A DNA stretch of 14,593 bases from an uncultured Eubacteriales bacterium (GTDB lineage Bacteria > Bacillota > Clostridia > Peptostreptococcales > Anaerovoracaceae), in contig CAJLHL010000060.1 of the NCBI GenBank assembly GCA_905206455.1, forward strand, positions 1 through 14,593, read 5' to 3'. A model generated the notes under the pieces. The model worked only from the letters and a program-made list of their open reading frames with translations, was not told where the DNA came from and ran no database searches. Position numbers and translations under genes: made by a program. Positions 14,531 through 14,593 of the stretch are shown here, in pieces. How positions within the stretch are numbered: the stretch's first letter is position 1; each line of letters begins with the position of its first letter.

Positions 14531-14593
14531 AGATAAGAAAATACGAAACAGCGGCAAATTCGATTTGCGGTATACACATATATGATATTACCG
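14531..14593. other. Downstream end of window with a small hairpin
   Basis: After the stop codon there is a 6-bp stem (GCAAAT/ATTTGC, 14554-14568) with a 3-nt loop but no T run, so a terminator cannot be claimed. The window ends 25 nt later. Confidence 0.35.

Overview
The window looks like chromosome from an anaerobic Firmicute of the Clostridia type. The reasons are strong AGGAGG-type ribosome binding sites, a mid-range GC content with AT-rich intergenic DNA, two aldo/keto reductases ending in double 4Fe-4S ferredoxin domains, an iron-sulfur old-yellow-enzyme of the enoate reductase/BaiCD class, a YhgE/Pip membrane protein, AzlCD and a PadR regulator. The species cannot be named from the sequence. 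There are nine protein-coding genes that I accept: eight on the minus strand and one on the plus strand at the right end. I see no tRNA, rRNA, insertion sequence, prophage or CRISPR array.

Layout, left to right. Positions 1-264 are AT-rich and non-coding, with a possible promoter pointing out of the window. Then, read right to left on the minus strand, a Fe-S aldo/keto reductase (start 4903) is followed after 16 nt by a soluble hybrid histidine kinase with several PAS domains and two receiver domains; the two form one transcription unit. Upstream of it lies a 450-bp gene-free stretch (4904-5352) with two near-identical 61-bp direct repeats, each carrying the same promoter-like sequence, and the terminator of a second Fe-S aldo/keto reductase (5353-6534). 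Next come azlC-azlD (branched-chain amino acid export type), ending in a long imperfect hairpin terminator. Then a tetR-yhgE operon (overlapping ATGA) with a good sigma-70 promoter, a dyad at its start point and a structured leader of about 190 nt. Finally padR diverges from a 651-residue flavin/Fe-S reductase gene.

The most coherent functional story is the right end. The divergent promoter region carries two overlapping ATGT-N8-ACAT dyads, the classical PadR operator pattern. One of them lies inside the TTGACA/TAGAAT promoter of the flavoenzyme, so PadR very probably represses that gene in response to a small, perhaps enoate-like or phenolic, molecule. The most unusual element is the modular repeat at 4995-5302. 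It looks like a dispersed intergenic repeat that may supply the promoter for the reductase-kinase operon. The kinase carries a Cys cluster in its first PAS domain and is co-transcribed with a Fe-S oxidoreductase, which suggests, without proving, a redox-sensing circuit.
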